A DNA stretch of 64,000 nt from Dyella silvae (GCF_026421305.1 NZ_JAPJBQ010000005.1:124001-188000), one strand, 5' to 3'. Positions 51,027 through 61,844 are shown, numbered from the stretch's first letter. Notes: generated from the sequence alone by a model not told the origin. Numbers and translations: made by a program.

Positions 51027-52490
51027 TCAGCCTGCGCGTTGACGCTCACTGGAGCTGGGAATACGCATGGCTTCGCGATACTTGGCGACGGTGCGGCGGG
51101 CAACCTGAATGCCCTTGCGGTGCAGTTCCTCCGCGATGGCCTGATCGGACAGCGGTTTGCGCGGGTCCTCGGCATCGACCAGCTTGCGCAGCATGGCCTG
51201 GATGGCGGTGGCCGACGCGCTGCCACCGTCTTCGGTGGACACGCCGCTGGAGAAGAAATGCTTGAGCTCGAACGTGCCGCGCGGCGTGTGGATGTATTTG
51301 CGCGTGGTGACACGGGAGATGGTGGATTCGTGCATGCCCACTTCCTCCGCCACTTCGCGCAGCACCAGCGGGTGCATCGCTTCGGGGCCGTAGTCGAGGA
51401 AGGCGCTTTGCCGGCGCACGATGGCTTCAGCCACCTTGAGCAGGGTTTCCGCGCGCGACTCCAGGCTCTTGATCAGCCAACGCGCCTCCTGTAGCTGGCC
51501 ACGCATCCAACTGGCGTCGGTACCGCGGGCCTGCGCAATCAGGCCGCAATAGTGCTGGTTAAGCCCCAATCGCGGCTGGCAGTCGGGATTGAGACTGACG
51601 CGCCAGCGCCCGGTTTCTTTGCGCGCGTAGACATCAGGCGCCACGTATTCCACGGGCGTGACATCCAGGGCCGCACCGGGACGTGGATCGAGGCTGCGGA
51701 TCAGCACGGCTGCGGCGGCGGCATCGTCTTCGCTGGCTTTCAGCTTGCGAGCCAGGCGGGCGATGTCGTTGCGTGCGAGCAGCTCAAGTTCGCTGTCGAC
51801 AACGCGCAAGGCAAGTTCGCGATGCGGCGTATCCAGATCAAACTGCTCGAGCTGCACACGCAGGCAGTCGCGCAGATCGAGGCTGGCCACACCGGTGGGG
51901 TCGAAACGCTGCAGCATGCGCCGCACGTGTTCCACCTCGGCCGCACTCGCCTTGAGATCAGCCGGAAGCGCGCCGATGAGCGACTCCATGCTTTCGACGA
52001 GATAACCGTCTGGGTTGAGCGCATCAATCAGCACAGCGGCGATGGTGCGATCGCGAACGCTCATGTGCGTGAGATTGAGCTGCCACAGCAGATGCTCTTG
52101 CAGTGTTTCCTGCGCGGCGCTCTGTGGCTCGAAACTGTCATCGTCGGCGTTGGAATTGTTGCGCGACGAAGCGCTGCTGCTGGAGAAATCGATCGGATCT
52201 TCGGCCGTGCCACCGCCGTCGCTCCACTCGGATGGGTCGGCGTCGTCGCTGGTGTCGGTGCTGCTGGCGCTGTTGCTCGGGATCGGCAGCGGCTCGATGG
52301 CTTCGCGCTCTTCGCCGTCAACGTCTTCGGGGTTGTCGTCGGAGAACTCGAGCAACGGATTGCTTTCTGCGATCTGACGCAGTTCAGCCTCGAGCTCCAG
52401 CTGCGACAGCTGCAGAAGGCGGATGGCCTGTTGCAGCTGAGGGGTCAGCGTAAGCTGCTGATTGAGACGAAACTGCAGTCCGGGTTTCAT
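51027..52490 (-). CDS. rpoN: RNA polymerase sigma-54 factor RpoN
   Basis: Alternative sigma factor for -24/-12 promoters, dependent on AAA+ activators. The 487 residues show the glutamine-rich activator region at the N-terminus (LTLTPQLQQAIRLLQLSQLE), an acidic serine-rich linker (about 55-120), the core-binding domain, and the C-terminal RpoN box ARRTVAKYRE. Set 209 bases after lptB, a gap that includes the lptB terminator, so it probably has its own promoter. Confidence 0.95.
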   Translation of the reverse strand: MKPGLQFRLNQQLTLTPQLQQAIRLLQLSQLELEAELRQIAESNPLLEFSDDNPEDVDGEEREAIEPLPIPSNSASSTDTSDDADPSEWSDGGGTAEDPIDFSSSSASSRNNSNADDDSFEPQSAAQETLQEHLLWQLNLTHMSVRDRTIAAVLIDALNPDGYLVESMESLIGALPADLKASAAEVEHVRRMLQRFDPTGVASLDLRDCLRVQLEQFDLDTPHRELALRVVDSELELLARNDIARLARKLKASEDDAAAAAVLIRSLDPRPGAALDVTPVEYVAPDVYARKETGRWRVSLNPDCQPRLGLNQHYCGLIAQARGTDASWMRGQLQEARWLIKSLESRAETLLKVAEAIVRRQSAFLDYGPEAMHPLVLREVAEEVGMHESTISRVTTRKYIHTPRGTFELKHFFSSGVSTEDGGSASATAIQAMLRKLVDAEDPRKPLSDQAIAEELHRKGIQVARRTVAKYREAMRIPSSSERQRAG

Positions 52491-52629
52491 GCCAGCCGGT
52501 CGGGATGAACGTGAGGGTCATCCTACCTCCTGACCTGAACGCGAGGCCATAGGTCAAACGCCGAATCGCGTACTACCTCAGGTTTATCGCCTGTAACGGA
52601 GGCGCTATAGACGCCTATGCCAGGCACGC

Positions 52630-52674
52630 GAAAACACCGCCATCCCGACAGAAGAGCTTTTTGCCGGAATGGCG
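52630..52674 (-). terminator. Candidate terminator of the kds-lpt transcript
   Basis: CGCCATCCCG (52638-52647) and CGGAATGGCG (52665-52674) pair with one mismatch, and the minus strand continues GTGTTTTC. It lies 26 bases after the lptB stop. Confidence 0.5.
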
Positions 52675-52699
52675 AACCGATGGCAGCTTGCGCGCCTCG

Positions 52700-53419
52700 T
52701 CAGAGGCGGAATTCGCGGCCCAGATAAACCTCGCGGACCTTTTCGTCAGCAAGGATGTGCGCGGGTGTGCCGCGGGAAAGCACTTCGCCATCGTTGAGGA
52801 TATAGGCGCGGTCGCAGATGCCCAACGTCTCACGCACGTTGTGGTCGGTGATGAGCACGCCGATGCCGCGTTCCTTGAGATGACGCACGATGCGCTGGAT
52901 TTCACCCACCGAGATCGGATCCACGCCCGCGAACGGTTCGTCCAGCAGCATGTAGCGGGGGTGAGCGGCCAGCGCGCGCGCAATTTCCACACGGCGGCGT
53001 TCACCACCGGAAAGACTGATGCCTTTCTGATCGGCGATGTGCGAGATCTTCAGTTCGTCGAGCAGGCTTTCCAGCTCGTTGGCGCGGCGCTTCTCGTCCC
53101 AGCCTTCACGCAATTCCAGCACCGCCATGATGTTGTCGGCGACGCTGAGGCGACGGAATACCGAGGCTTCCTGCGGCAGGTAGCCAATGCCCAGCTTGGC
53201 GCGCTGGTGCATGGGCAGGCCGGTGATGTCCTGCTTGTCCAGCTTGATGGTGCCGGCATCGGCCTCGATCAGGCCCACCACCATGTAAAAACAGGTGGTT
53301 TTACCGGCGCCGTTCGGGCCGAGCAGGCCAACCACTTCGCCTTCGCGAATGGAGAACGCGAAGTCGCGCACGACCTGACGCGCCTTGAAACTCTTTTGCA
53401 AACCTTCAGCAGAAAGCAT
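52700..53419 (-). CDS. lptB: LPS export ABC transporter ATP-binding protein LptB
   Basis: ATPase of the LptB2FG complex that extracts LPS from the inner membrane. The 239 residues show Walker [10 protein letters not shown] (about 34-42), Q-loop YLPQEASVF, signature [10 protein letters not shown], Walker [14 protein letters not shown], and the switch histidine in LITDHNVRE. Three bases separate it from lptA, and lptF/lptG are expected elsewhere, as usual. Confidence 0.95.
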   Translation of the reverse strand: MLSAEGLQKSFKARQVVRDFAFSIREGEVVGLLGPNGAGKTTCFYMVVGLIEADAGTIKLDKQDITGLPMHQRAKLGIGYLPQEASVFRRLSVADNIMAVLELREGWDEKRRANELESLLDELKISHIADQKGISLSGGERRRVEIARALAAHPRYMLLDEPFAGVDPISVGEIQRIVRHLKERGIGVLITDHNVRETLGICDRAYILNDGEVLSRGTPAHILADEKVREVYLGREFRL

Positions 53420-53422
53420 CGA

Positions 53423-54028
53423 TCAGTTGCCCTCGGGCTTGCCGGCCGGCGTCGTAGCGGGTGGCGTCGCCGGCTTGACCGGTGCAGCGCCCGGCTTGGG
53501 CTTGGGCAGAATCACGCCGTGCACCATGCCTTCGCCGCCCGATTCGCCGGTGATCAGGCTGGTGTCGGTGTTGTAGGTGAGCTTGTCGCCGTGGAATTCG
53601 CCGCGGCCCTGCTGGCGCACCACGGCATTGGTGGTGAGCACGGCAATGCCGTTGAGGTTGTCGTAGTCCAGCGTCTGCGCGTCGCCCTGCACGAGGTTGT
53701 TGGCCTCGTCCAGCTGCTGGATGTGCGCCGGGTTACCGGTCACCACCACGCGGGCGATCTGCTGATCGGCGTCGAGGTAAATCTTGGCCACGTCACCGGT
53801 GAGCACCATGGTGCCCTGGGTCACCTTCACGTTGCCCTTGAGCGTGCTGATGGTGTTGGGTGCGTTGAACGCCTCGGTGTACTTGGCGTCGTAATTCATG
53901 GGCTGCTCGCGGTCCGACTTCTTGGCGAACGCCAAGGCGGGCAGCAGGGCGAGCAGGCCCAGTGCGAGGAGGCCGACGGAAAGCTTAGGACTTGTGTTTG
54001 CGCGGCGGGTAGGTGCCGTGGCTTTCAT
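53423..54028 (-). CDS. lptA: LPS transport periplasmic protein LptA
   Basis: Periplasmic bridge protein that carries LPS from LptC to LptD. The 201 residues have a signal peptide (SVGLLALGLLALLPALAFA), an OstA-like beta-jellyroll domain (about 45-175; STLKGNVKVTQGTMVLTGD), and a long proline/alanine tail (KPKPGAAPVKPATPPATTPA), which E. coli LptA lacks. ATG at 54028 has GGAG 8 bases upstream. The start lies 44 bases inside lptC, an unusually long overlap. Confidence 0.92.
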   Translation of the reverse strand: MKATAPTRRANTSPKLSVGLLALGLLALLPALAFAKKSDREQPMNYDAKYTEAFNAPNTISTLKGNVKVTQGTMVLTGDVAKIYLDADQQIARVVVTGNPAHIQQLDEANNLVQGDAQTLDYDNLNGIAVLTTNAVVRQQGRGEFHGDKLTYNTDTSLITGESGGEGMVHGVILPKPKPGAAPVKPATPPATTPAGKPEGN

Positions 54029-54587
54029 CGAGCAGCTCCAGGTGATTGGTGTTGAGGTTGGCTCTCATGCCTACCCCGCTAAGTTTACTGTCGCCTTGCA
54101 CCATCTGCGCCGGGGCCGCTGTCTCCATGCGGTTCTCCTTGGGCCAGCTGGTCACATCGGAGGTGTGGATCTCGGCGGCGGCCGTCTGGTTGAAGGCGGC
54201 GCGGTGCATGTATACCGACCCCTGCAGCTTCAGCAGGCTACCGCTCTTGTCGACCCAGGCATACAGCGATTCGCCCAGCCAGGGCGGCGCGCCTTCCCGA
54301 TTGGAGGGCAGCTCGAACTTGGGCGTGTTGATGTACAGGGATTCGTCGTTCTCGCGGCGCTCCAGATGCGGGGCGACCATGCGGAAGCTTGGCTGGCCGT
54401 CCGTATCGAAGGACCACAGCCTGAAGTTGGTCAGGGTGTAGCCCGAACGCGGCGGGCCCACGAACTCGTTGACCTTCGGCGTGGGGGCCAGCCACCAATA
54501 AACCGCCTGGGCGCCGGCTGTCGCGAGGCCGACCAGGACGATCGCCACCGGCAAGCCCCGGTCGCGCAAGTAGGTGCGCAAACTCAC
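53985..54587 (-). CDS. lptC: LPS export protein LptC
   Basis: Bitopic inner-membrane protein linking LptB2FG to LptA. The 200 residues comprise one membrane segment (LPVAIVLVGLATAGAQAVYWWL, about 12-33) and a periplasmic OstA-like domain. Conserved pattern: YTLTNFRLWSFDTDGQPSFRM. Its 5' end overlaps kdsC by 4 bases and its 3' end overlaps lptA by 44 bases, so all three are tightly coupled. Confidence 0.92.
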   Translation of the reverse strand: MSLRTYLRDRGLPVAIVLVGLATAGAQAVYWWLAPTPKVNEFVGPPRSGYTLTNFRLWSFDTDGQPSFRMVAPHLERRENDESLYINTPKFELPSNREGAPPWLGESLYAWVDKSGSLLKLQGSVYMHRAAFNQTAAAEIHTSDVTSWPKENRMETAAPAQMVQGDSKLSGVGMRANLNTNHLELLDESHGTYPPRKHKS

Positions 54588-55123
54588 TGCCAGCGACCCC
54601 GCTCGGCGGCCGTCTTGTTCTGAGCGTGCAGGATCATGTCGGCCACTTCACGCGCCGCGCCCATGCCGCCGCTCTGGCGGGTGCGCCAATGCGCCGCTTC
54701 GACGACCCAGGGGTGGGCATTGGCCACGGCGACAGCCAACCCGGCTAAGCGCATGGGCGGCAGGTCGGGCAGGTCGTCACCCACAAAGGCAGCTTGCTCG
54801 GGTGTCAGCGCCAGTGCTTCCAGCAGCTGCTGCAGGCAGGCGCGCTTGTCGCCCTGACCCTGGTAGACGTGGGCGATGTCCAGCTCTTCCGCGCGCAGCG
54901 CCACCGGGTGACTGATGCGCGCCGACATGATGGCCACCTGCACCCCGTTGGCCATCAGCAGCTTGAGGCCCAGGCCGTCGTGCACGTGGAACACTTTGGT
55001 TTCGTGGCCGTCCTCGGCGTACCACAGCCGGCCATCGGTCAGGGTGCCGTCCACGTCGAACACGACGAGGCGGATCTTGGCGGCGCGGGCAAGGACGTCA
55101 GCAGGGATATCAGCCAGATACAT
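54584..55123 (-). CDS. kdsC: 3-deoxy-D-manno-octulosonate 8-phosphate phosphatase KdsC
   Basis: HAD-family enzyme removing phosphate from Kdo-8-phosphate during inner-core LPS synthesis. The 179 residues show DVDGTLTDG (nucleophile and acid aspartates), IMSARISHPVALRAEELDI, and FVGDDLPDLPPMRLAGL, the last two being KdsC-specific. Located between kdsD and lptC, the canonical order. Confidence 0.95.
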   Translation of the reverse strand: MYLADIPADVLARAAKIRLVVFDVDGTLTDGRLWYAEDGHETKVFHVHDGLGLKLLMANGVQVAIMSARISHPVALRAEELDIAHVYQGQGDKRACLQQLLEALALTPEQAAFVGDDLPDLPPMRLAGLAVAVANAHPWVVEAAHWRTRQSGGMGAAREVADMILHAQNKTAAERGRWQ

Positions 55124-55224
55124 GGGTAAGTTCGGCAGGAGGGCGGGGTAGCGATACCGTCAAACGCGGCGTGGCGCGGACGGTGGACGCGGTCAGTATC
55201 ACTAGTAGCAGCCGAGCCTTTCGA

Positions 55225-56232
55225 TCAGACCACACGGGCGCGGAGCAGATCGTGAATGTTCAGGGCGCCCACCACCTGCTGCTCGTCATTGACCACCAGC
55301 AGGGCGTGAATCTGATGCTTCTCCATCAGCTGGGCGGCTTCAATGGCCAGCTTGTCCGCACCGATGGTCTTGGGGCCGCGCGTCATCAGCTCGGCCACGG
55401 TGGCGCCGCGCAGGTCCACATCGTCGTCATCCAGTGCGCGGCGCAGGTCGCCGTCGGTGAACACGCCGAGCAGGTGCCTGTTGCCGTCGATCACCGCGGT
55501 CATGCCCAGGTGCTTGCGGGTCATTTCCATCAAGGCCTGGGTAAGCGTGGCGTTCGGCGGCACCGTGGGAATGCCGTCACCGGTGTGCATCACGTCGCTG
55601 ATATGCAGCAGCAGGCGGCGGCCAAGGCTGCCGGCCGGGTGCGAGCGGGCGAAATCTTCCGAGGTGAAGCCACGGGCTTCCAGCAGGGCAATGGCCAGCG
55701 AATCACCCATCACCAGCGCGGCCGTGGTGCTGGCGGTAGGAGCCAGGCCCAATGGGCAGGCTTCGGCGGCGATGCTGGCATCCAGGTGCACGTCGGCCTG
55801 ATCGGCCAGCGAGGACTGGGCGTTGCCGGTGATGGCAATCAGCGGAATCCCCTGCCGCTTGATCACCGGCAGGATAAACAGCACTTCGTCGGTCTCGCCC
55901 GAATTGGAAAGGGCCAGCACCACGTCCTGCGGCAGGATCATGCCCAGGTCGCCATGGCTGGCCTCGCCGGGATGGACAAAAAAGGCCGGGGTGCCCGTGG
56001 AGGCGAGGGTGGCGGCAATTTTCCGCGCCACATGCCCGGACTTGCCCATGCCAGTCACAACCACGCGTCCGGCACAGCCCAGGATGAGCCGGCATGCCTC
56101 GACGAATTCAGGCCCGATGCGGGATTCCAGCGCCCGGATGGCGGCCGCTTCGGTGGCAATCACCGTGCGGGCGCTGCGCATGATGGCATCAGCGTTGATC
56201 GCGTTCTGGCTGGTGGCGGCGTGGGCGTTCAT
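55225..56232 (-). CDS. kdsD: Arabinose-5-phosphate isomerase KdsD
   Basis: Converts ribulose-5-phosphate to arabinose-5-phosphate, the first committed step of Kdo synthesis. The 335 residues show a SIS domain (about 40-180) with VVTGMGKSGHVARKIAATL, HPGEASHGDLGM and SNSGETDE, followed by two CBS domains (about 205-330). ATG at 56232 has GAGGA just upstream. First gene of the kds-lpt block, divergent from ibaG-murA. Confidence 0.95.
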   Translation of the reverse strand: MNAHAATSQNAINADAIMRSARTVIATEAAAIRALESRIGPEFVEACRLILGCAGRVVVTGMGKSGHVARKIAATLASTGTPAFFVHPGEASHGDLGMILPQDVVLALSNSGETDEVLFILPVIKRQGIPLIAITGNAQSSLADQADVHLDASIAAEACPLGLAPTASTTAALVMGDSLAIALLEARGFTSEDFARSHPAGSLGRRLLLHISDVMHTGDGIPTVPPNATLTQALMEMTRKHLGMTAVIDGNRHLLGVFTDGDLRRALDDDDVDLRGATVAELMTRGPKTIGADKLAIEAAQLMEKHQIHALLVVNDEQQVVGALNIHDLLRARVV

Positions 56233-56294
56233 GTGTCCTCGGGAGCTGGTGCCGGAATCTCGCCACCATCCTGAATGACGGTGGTTGGGCGGGA

Positions 56295-56390
56295 TTTTCC
56301 GTTAAATCATGGGCTTGGAGGCTCGCAGCCTCCGATGGGGGAGCGGCGGCGCCATCACGTGTCGTTTCTGCGACAGAGGTTTTCCATTAA
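56295..56390. promoter_or_regulatory. Divergent kdsD/ibaG control region with a direct repeat and a hairpin
   Basis: TTTTCCGTTAA (56295-56305) recurs as TTTTCCATTAA (56380-56390), 85 bases apart, each followed by an ATCATGG or CATGG sequence. Between them is a perfect hairpin GGAGGCT-CGC-AGCCTCC (56317-56333). The stretch is AT-richer than its surroundings. The 259-base gap holds no gene; the repeats look regulatory, but I cannot assign a -35/-10 with confidence. Confidence 0.4.
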
Positions 56391-56491
56391 CATGGCATAT
56401 TCGCATTTTAACGTCATAGTCGACGGCGATGGGTTCCACCTGTGTTTGGGATCTGCGGCGTTGACGAGACCCCAAGCAAGTGGAACAACCC

Positions 56492-56731
56492 ATGGACGCT
56501 GCCGCCATCCAGGCAATGATCGAACAAGGCCTGCCGGGTGCGCAGGCGGCCGTGAGCGGCGACGACGGCGTGCACTTCGAGGCTGAAGTGGTGGCTGATC
56601 AGTTCGCAGGCAAGCTGCCGCTGGCGCGGCATCGCCTGGTCTATGCCACGCTGGGGGATCTCATGGGTGGCGCAATCCACGCGCTTGCCCTGAAAACACT
56701 GACTCCCGCAGAAGCCGCAGCGCGCCGATAA
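56492..56731 (+). CDS. ibaG: BolA-family protein IbaG
   Basis: A 79-residue BolA/IbaG protein, which binds monothiol glutaredoxin through an iron-sulfur cluster and works in iron-sulfur handling and acid response. It shows the BolA core (VHFEAEVVADQFAGKLPLARHR, part) with the conserved histidine, and VYATLGDLMGGAIHALALKT. ATG at 56492 is preferred over the GTG at 56480. The ibaG-murA order is conserved in gammaproteobacteria. Confidence 0.9.
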   Translation: MDAAAIQAMIEQGLPGAQAAVSGDDGVHFEAEVVADQFAGKLPLARHRLVYATLGDLMGGAIHALALKTLTPAEAAARR

Positions 56732-58033
<1,302 letters not shown>

Positions 58034-58055
58034 TATCGCGTGATGCATGCGCATG

Positions 58056-58084
58056 AAAAAGGCCGCGAAAGCGGCCTTTTTTTT
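58056..58084 (+). terminator. Intrinsic terminator of murA
   Basis: AAAAAGGCCGC, loop GAAA, GCGGCCTTTTTTTT, 22 bases past the murA stop. A GNRA loop and eight T bases make it a strong terminator. Confidence 0.92.
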
Positions 58085-58115
58085 GGGGGCATGTTATGCC
58101 TTGCGCTCTATGTGT

Positions 58116-58171
58116 CGCCATCCCAGCGAGGCGTTTTTCAACAGCCGCAGGCTGGTCAAGCTGGGATGGCG
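58116..58171. repeat. Long dyad between murA and the DUF3108 gene
   Basis: CGCCATCCCAGC (58116-58127) and GCTGGGATGGCG (58160-58171) pair perfectly over 12 bases around a 32-base loop that itself contains CAGCC-GCA-GGCTG. It follows the DUF3108 stop on the minus strand (58189), where it may mark the transcript end, but no T-run follows. Confidence 0.5.
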
Positions 58172-58188
58172 AGCAATTAAGGTGCGCC

Positions 58189-58908
58189 TCAATTGCCGCC
58201 TTTGTAACTCACCAACTGCAATTCCAGATTGCCGCCATCGCTCTGCGCCAGCTTCACCGGCACGGGATATTTCTGCGGGGCGTACCACGCATTGAAGGCC
58301 GCATCATTGTCGGTGCGAACCACGCGTTCGGCCTGGAAGCTGCCGGCGGGCACCTTCACCGCTTCCTTCGCGGCGACCTTGAACTGCTGCGTTTCCACAT
58401 TGCGCTTCACGGCAACCGGTAGGGCAATGGCCTGCTTGCCAGCACGCAAGGCCAGCCCGATGGCATAGGGGGCGGTGTTGCGATCCACCATGCCCGGCGC
58501 GGTGACGTAAGTCATCGGGCCTTTGCCTTCGTCCACGGTGACCTGATTGGTGCTCCAGTTCACGTCAGTATGGCGCTGCTTGCTCTTGATGGCCGCGTTC
58601 ATGCGGTAGTCGTAACTCACGGTTTCCGGCGCGCCGTTGTTCCAGCGGAAGCGGGTGACTTCGCTGGAGTTGGCGCCGAGCGCGGCGGCGATACCGCCGG
58701 TACCGGTGGTCTGGTTGCTGTATTCCCACTGGCCGTTGGCGGCGGGTTTGAGCGTCACCACAGCCTGGCCGATCACCTGGCCGCCTTGCGATACCTGATA
58801 GGTCGCGGTGAACGGCGCCGGCGCTGGCGTGGCGGCAGATGCCATCGTCGCTGAAAGGGCCAGCACAAGGCCGGCGGTGAATGTGCGGAGCGTGTTGGAT
58901 GCGGTCAT
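58189..58908 (-). CDS. DUF3108 domain exported protein
   Basis: A 239-residue protein of unknown function. A signal peptide (FTAGLVLALSATMASA) leads into a beta-rich DUF3108 domain: FTATYQVSQGGQVIGQAVVTL, then EVTRFRWNNGAPETVSYDYRM, and the end pattern FNAWYAPQKYPVPVKLAQSDGG. DUF3108 genes often lie beside purN-purM in Xanthomonadales and Pseudomonas relatives, as here (55 bases after purN). Confidence 0.85.
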   Translation of the reverse strand: MTASNTLRTFTAGLVLALSATMASAATPAPAPFTATYQVSQGGQVIGQAVVTLKPAANGQWEYSNQTTGTGGIAAALGANSSEVTRFRWNNGAPETVSYDYRMNAAIKSKQRHTDVNWSTNQVTVDEGKGPMTYVTAPGMVDRNTAPYAIGLALRAGKQAIALPVAVKRNVETQQFKVAAKEAVKVPAGSFQAERVVRTDNDAAFNAWYAPQKYPVPVKLAQSDGGNLELQLVSYKGGN

Positions 58909-58963
58909 GGGGATCGCAGTCTACGCGCTGATCCTGAACGACTTGTAGAGACGCCGCCCGGGC

Positions 58964-59632
58964 TCAGTCAACCAATGTGCCGTTGCGCAGTTGCAGCGGC
59001 GCATCCATCAGCTTTCCATCCAGCGCCACGCGATCGGGCGCGATCAGATCGAGGCGTTGCGCGGCCATGAGCCTGAGTACGGCAGGAAACAGCTGGTGTT
59101 CGAAAGCGAGCAGGCGCTGGGCCAGCCGTTCCTCGCTATCACCTGGAAGGATGTCGATGCGCGCTTGCGCAATCACCGGGCCGCCGTCCAGTTCCGCTGT
59201 TACGTAGTGCACGCTGGCGCCGTGTTCCTTGTCGCCCGCTTCCAGTGCGCGGCGATGGGTGTGCAGGCCACGGTACTTTGGTAGCAGGGAAGGGTGGATA
59301 TTGATCATGCGGCCCACCCACGGCTTAAGTGCTTCGCCGTCGATGATGCGCATGAACCCCGCCAGCACCAGCACCTGGGCGCCGGTGGCATCCAGCTGGC
59401 GGAACAGCTCGAAGTCGAAGTCGCGGCGGCTGGCGAAGGCCTTCGGATCGAGCGTGAAGGTGGGAATGCCAGCGTCCTTCGCCAGCTGCAAGGCACCGGC
59501 GTTGGCCTTGTCGCTACCGACCGCGACGAACTCGACCGGCAACGCACCGGCGTCGCGCGCAGCGATCAGTGCCTGCAGATTGCTGCCGCGCCCGGAGGCG
59601 AGCACGGCGACGCGAAGGAGCGGTGCCGACAC
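58964..59632 (-). CDS. purN: Phosphoribosylglycinamide formyltransferase PurN
   Basis: Formylates GAR with 10-formyl-tetrahydrofolate, step 3 of purine synthesis. The 222 residues show VLASGRGSNLQAL, GFMRII, the catalytic NIHPSLLPKYRG (Asn and His) and ELDGGPVIAQ (Asp). It starts 4 bases after purM, forming a two-gene operon. Confidence 0.95.
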   Translation of the reverse strand: MSAPLLRVAVLASGRGSNLQALIAARDAGALPVEFVAVGSDKANAGALQLAKDAGIPTFTLDPKAFASRRDFDFELFRQLDATGAQVLVLAGFMRIIDGEALKPWVGRMINIHPSLLPKYRGLHTHRRALEAGDKEHGASVHYVTAELDGGPVIAQARIDILPGDSEERLAQRLLAFEHQLFPAVLRLMAAQRLDLIAPDRVALDGKLMDAPLQLRNGTLVD

Positions 59633-59636
59633 AGGC

Positions 59637-60665
59637 TTAGCCGATGTGCACGCGCTCGTCGCCCTTGGCGGGCACGATTTCGCCGATCACCGAGCTGGCC
59701 AGGCCATGCTTGGCCAGCAGGGCCGAGGCGCCGCTGACGGCATCGCGCGGCAGGATGATGGTGAAGCCCACGCCGCAGTTGAAGGTGCGCCACATTTCCT
59801 CGCGCGCCACATTGCCTTCGCGCATCAGCCATTCAAACACTGGCGGCAGCACGATGGTGGAGGCGTCGATCGCGATGCCCAGGTTTTCCGGCACCACGCG
59901 GATGATGTTCTCCTTGAGGCCACCACCCGTGATGTGCGCCATGCCGTGTACCGGCTGGTTCTTCATCAGTTCCAGCATCGGCTTCACGTAGATCGTGGTC
60001 GGCGCCATCAGCGCATCGGCCAGCTTCACGCCGCCCACGTCGAGGTCCAGCGGGTTGCCGGCGCGCTCGAGGATCTTGCGGATCAGCGAATAGCCATTGG
60101 AATGCGGGCCTGACGAGGCCACGCCCAGGATGACGTCGCCAGCGACGATCTTTTCACCACTGAGCAGCTGCGATTTCTCGACCGCGCCCACGGTGAATCC
60201 GCCCAGGTCGTATTCGCCCGGCGGGTACATGTCCGGCATTTCAGCGGTTTCGCCGCCGATCAGTGCGCAACCGGCCAGCTCGCAACCCTTGGCGATGCCG
60301 CCGACAACGGCGACCGTGGTGTCGACGTCCAGCTTGCCGGTGGCGAAGTAGTCGAGAAAGAACAGCGGCTCGGCACCCTGCACCAGCACGTCATTGACGC
60401 ACATGCCGACCAGATCGATGCCGATCGTGTCATGGCGGCCCAGCTGCTGGGCGAGCTTGAGCTTGGTGCCCACGCCGTCGGTGCCTGAAACCAGCACCGG
60501 CTCCTTGTACTTGCCGGACAGGTCAAACAGGCCGCCAAAGCCGCCCAGGCCGCCCATCACTTCGGGGCGGGATGTGCGCTTGACCAGCGGCTTGATGCGT
60601 TCGACCACGGCATTGCCTGCGTCGATATCGACGCCAGCGGCGCGGTAGGTGAGGGCGTCGGACAT
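59637..60665 (-). CDS. purM: Phosphoribosylformylglycinamidine cyclo-ligase PurM
   Basis: ATP-dependent closure of the AIR imidazole ring, step 5 of purine synthesis. The 342 residues begin [14 protein letters not shown] and include [33 protein letters not shown]-type family blocks and [14 protein letters not shown] at 60665 gives the family's usual N-terminus; the longer frame to 60830 is leader. TACAAT at 60696-60701 (minus strand) is a plausible -10 about 35 bases before the start. Confidence 0.95.
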   Translation of the reverse strand: MSDALTYRAAGVDIDAGNAVVERIKPLVKRTSRPEVMGGLGGFGGLFDLSGKYKEPVLVSGTDGVGTKLKLAQQLGRHDTIGIDLVGMCVNDVLVQGAEPLFFLDYFATGKLDVDTTVAVVGGIAKGCELAGCALIGGETAEMPDMYPPGEYDLGGFTVGAVEKSQLLSGEKIVAGDVILGVASSGPHSNGYSLIRKILERAGNPLDLDVGGVKLADALMAPTTIYVKPMLELMKNQPVHGMAHITGGGLKENIIRVVPENLGIAIDASTIVLPPVFEWLMREGNVAREEMWRTFNCGVGFTIILPRDAVSGASALLAKHGLASSVIGEIVPAKGDERVHIG

Positions 60666-60835
60666 GGGGGGCAACCCGGCGTGGAGAAACGTTGAATTGT
60701 AGCAGCGTAGGGGCGCACTTTCCTGGGTGGATGGCAGAGGCATGAACCCGGGTGACGTGGAATCGGGATGCCTTCGATGGACGCTGCCGGGCGGATTGGG
60801 CAGACTTTCCGTGCTTCCCACCGGATTCACTCCCC

Positions 60836-61819
60836 ATGCGTCTGTCCCGCTTGCTGCTCATCTGTTTCGTGCTGGGCTTAGCCCCGCTGCTGTCTGCGCA
60901 TGCGCAGGGGCAGGTATCGCCCTATACCGTAGTGGTGTCGGTGGCTGACACCAGTGATGCCGCGCGCAATAGCGCCTTCAGCGACGCGCTGGCTCAGGTG
61001 CTGGCCCGAACGTCGGGTGGGCAGGATTTGAGCACCAAGCCGGGCTACGCCGACGTCCTCAAGGGCGCCAGCGGCATCGTGCAGCAGTACCAGTACCAGC
61101 GGGCAGCGGCCGGCATGGCCCTGCAGGTGACCTTTGATCAGGCAGCGGTGCAGCGCGCCGTGGCCCAGATGGGTGTTTCCGGCAGTGCGGGCTCCCGTCC
61201 GCCGGTATTGCTGGTGGTGCGTGACGAGGACGGCAGCGTACTGACACGAGAAGCACTGACCACGCTGACGCAGCTCCTGGCCGGCAAGGGGTACAGCACC
61301 GTGTTGGCCGACCCGGTGAAGACCGGCGACACCCCGAACCTGACCACTGCCGATCCCGAGCAGCTGGCTGCATTGGCTCGCCAGTACAAGACCGGCCTGA
61401 TTGTGCTGGGCCAGATGCATGGCAGCAACGCGGACTGGATGCTGGTGTCCGGCGGCCCGCAGCAGCGCTGGAGCAATCAGGGCACCAGCGCGGCGGCCGT
61501 GCTTACTGACGCCGGCAATGGTCTGGTGGATCGCCTCGGGAAGCAGCTGAACGTGATCGGCTCGGCCACGGTCGACGGCAAGCTGTGGGTTTCCCAGGTC
61601 AACTCGGCCATGGATTACGCCAATCTGGTGGCGGTGTTGCGCGCCGATCCTTCCGTGCGCCAGGTCACCACCCTCAGTGCACATGGTGACGGCATGTTGT
61701 TCGCGGTCAAGGCGAGCCTGCCCATGGACGCGCTGGCCAACAGCCTGGCTGCAAGCGGACGCCTGTTGCGCGGCGATGCGCACAGCGATGCCGATGCCAG
61801 CCTGCGCTGGGTCCACTGA
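60836..61819 (+). CDS. DUF2066 domain exported protein
   Basis: A 327-residue exported protein of unknown function. ATG at 60836 opens a signal peptide ([21 protein letters not shown]). The DUF2066 part follows: [23 protein letters not shown], then [16 protein letters not shown] and [13 protein letters not shown]. It sits between purM (divergent) and perM, an arrangement conserved in gammaproteobacteria, but its role is undefined. Confidence 0.87.
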   Translation: MRLSRLLLICFVLGLAPLLSAHAQGQVSPYTVVVSVADTSDAARNSAFSDALAQVLARTSGGQDLSTKPGYADVLKGASGIVQQYQYQRAAAGMALQVTFDQAAVQRAVAQMGVSGSAGSRPPVLLVVRDEDGSVLTREALTTLTQLLAGKGYSTVLADPVKTGDTPNLTTADPEQLAALARQYKTGLIVLGQMHGSNADWMLVSGGPQQRWSNQGTSAAAVLTDAGNGLVDRLGKQLNVIGSATVDGKLWVSQVNSAMDYANLVAVLRADPSVRQVTTLSAHGDGMLFAVKASLPMDALANSLAASGRLLRGDAHSDADASLRWVH

Positions 61820-61844
61820 CCCTCTCTTGCCGATAGGGCGAGCC

